Origin: CAXBGS01 sp963975425
GTDB lineage: Bacteria; Planctomycetota; Planctomycetia; Pirellulales; Pirellulaceae
Length of the DNA stretch: 64,000 bases
Reading direction: 5' to 3'
Assembly (NCBI GenBank): GCA_963975425.1
Contig: CAXBGS010000006.1
Span: 348,096-412,095, forward strand
The notes under the pieces are model-generated. The model searched no databases. It had not been told where the DNA came from and saw only the letters and a program-made list of their open reading frames with translations. Shown here piece by piece: positions 63,939-64,000 of the stretch (the stretch's first letter is position 1; each line of letters opens with the position of its first letter). Made by a program: the position numbers and the translations under genes.

Positions 63939-64000
63939 CTTACTGTGGGCCTGTAAAGATTTTTGTGTCAGCCAGCTTTGGAACGTTACTTGCTTCTTAG

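Overview
The window looks like a planctomycete chromosome, probably of the Pirellulaceae/Rhodopirellula kind. The evidence is a long Ser/Thr kinase fused to a conflict-type NTPase and membrane segments, an ECF sigma factor beside it, secreted proteins of planctomycete style, a leucine-rich-repeat remnant, and moderate GC content with wide intergenic gaps. This assignment is inferred from protein style, not from a database search. Two mobile elements, each next to a tRNA gene, flank a 5.3 kb block of apparently ordinary chromosome.

Left element (1 to about 16650, continuing off the left edge). It abuts the 3' end of tRNA-Asp(GTC) at 16651-16724, with a tyrosine recombinase (15281-16450) beside it. 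From left to right it holds: an overlapping minus-strand pair (helix-turn-helix pseudokinase and a HEPN-like/CPR-box membrane protein); a plus-strand transfer module with a VirD4/TraD-like ATPase between two copies of a paralogous gene pair; a run of tiny genes separated by strong hairpins; an MT-A70 adenine methyltransferase; an excisionase-like HTH gene; and a two-gene Gabija anti-phage system (GajA/GajB). An imperfect direct repeat (10772, 16483) brackets the Gabija-integrase segment.

Middle block (16725-22017). It holds a small membrane protein, a protein with an L7/L12-like C-terminus, a large membrane-anchored lipoprotein and an ABC transporter ATPase, ending at tRNA-Ala(GGC).

Right element (from 22091, end not identified). 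A second, related integrase lies just after tRNA-Ala. Then comes an accessory island (24-38 kb) with two candidate defence operons. One is a Cap4/DUF4297-like nuclease fused to a STAND NTPase, plus an overlapping 858-residue partner. The other is a three-gene unit: a repeat-rich protein, a restriction-endonuclease-like protein and a TIR-like protein. A minus-strand transfer-like module with TraG/VirD4 and a von Willebrand lipoprotein follows (38.7-43.8 kb). Next are a fatty-acid desaturase, a kinase-nSTAND protein, an outer-membrane barrel and an ECF sigma factor (44-50 kb). Then comes a plasmid replication backbone (50.5-60.4 kb): RepA with seven iterons and a DnaA box, a TOPRIM primase-like protein, hairpin-punctuated small genes including DUF6876, an N6-methylase-like protein, a PIN toxin module and a frame-disrupted HigA-like antitoxin. 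The last 3 kb hold three secreted proteins and a terminator and may already be chromosome.

Best candidates for something undescribed: the three-gene unit 32727-37829, the split Cap4-STAND pair 27168-31849, the pseudokinase/HEPN pair at the left edge, the paralogous pair flanking the coupling ATPase, and the hairpin-spaced micro-gene cassettes found in both elements.
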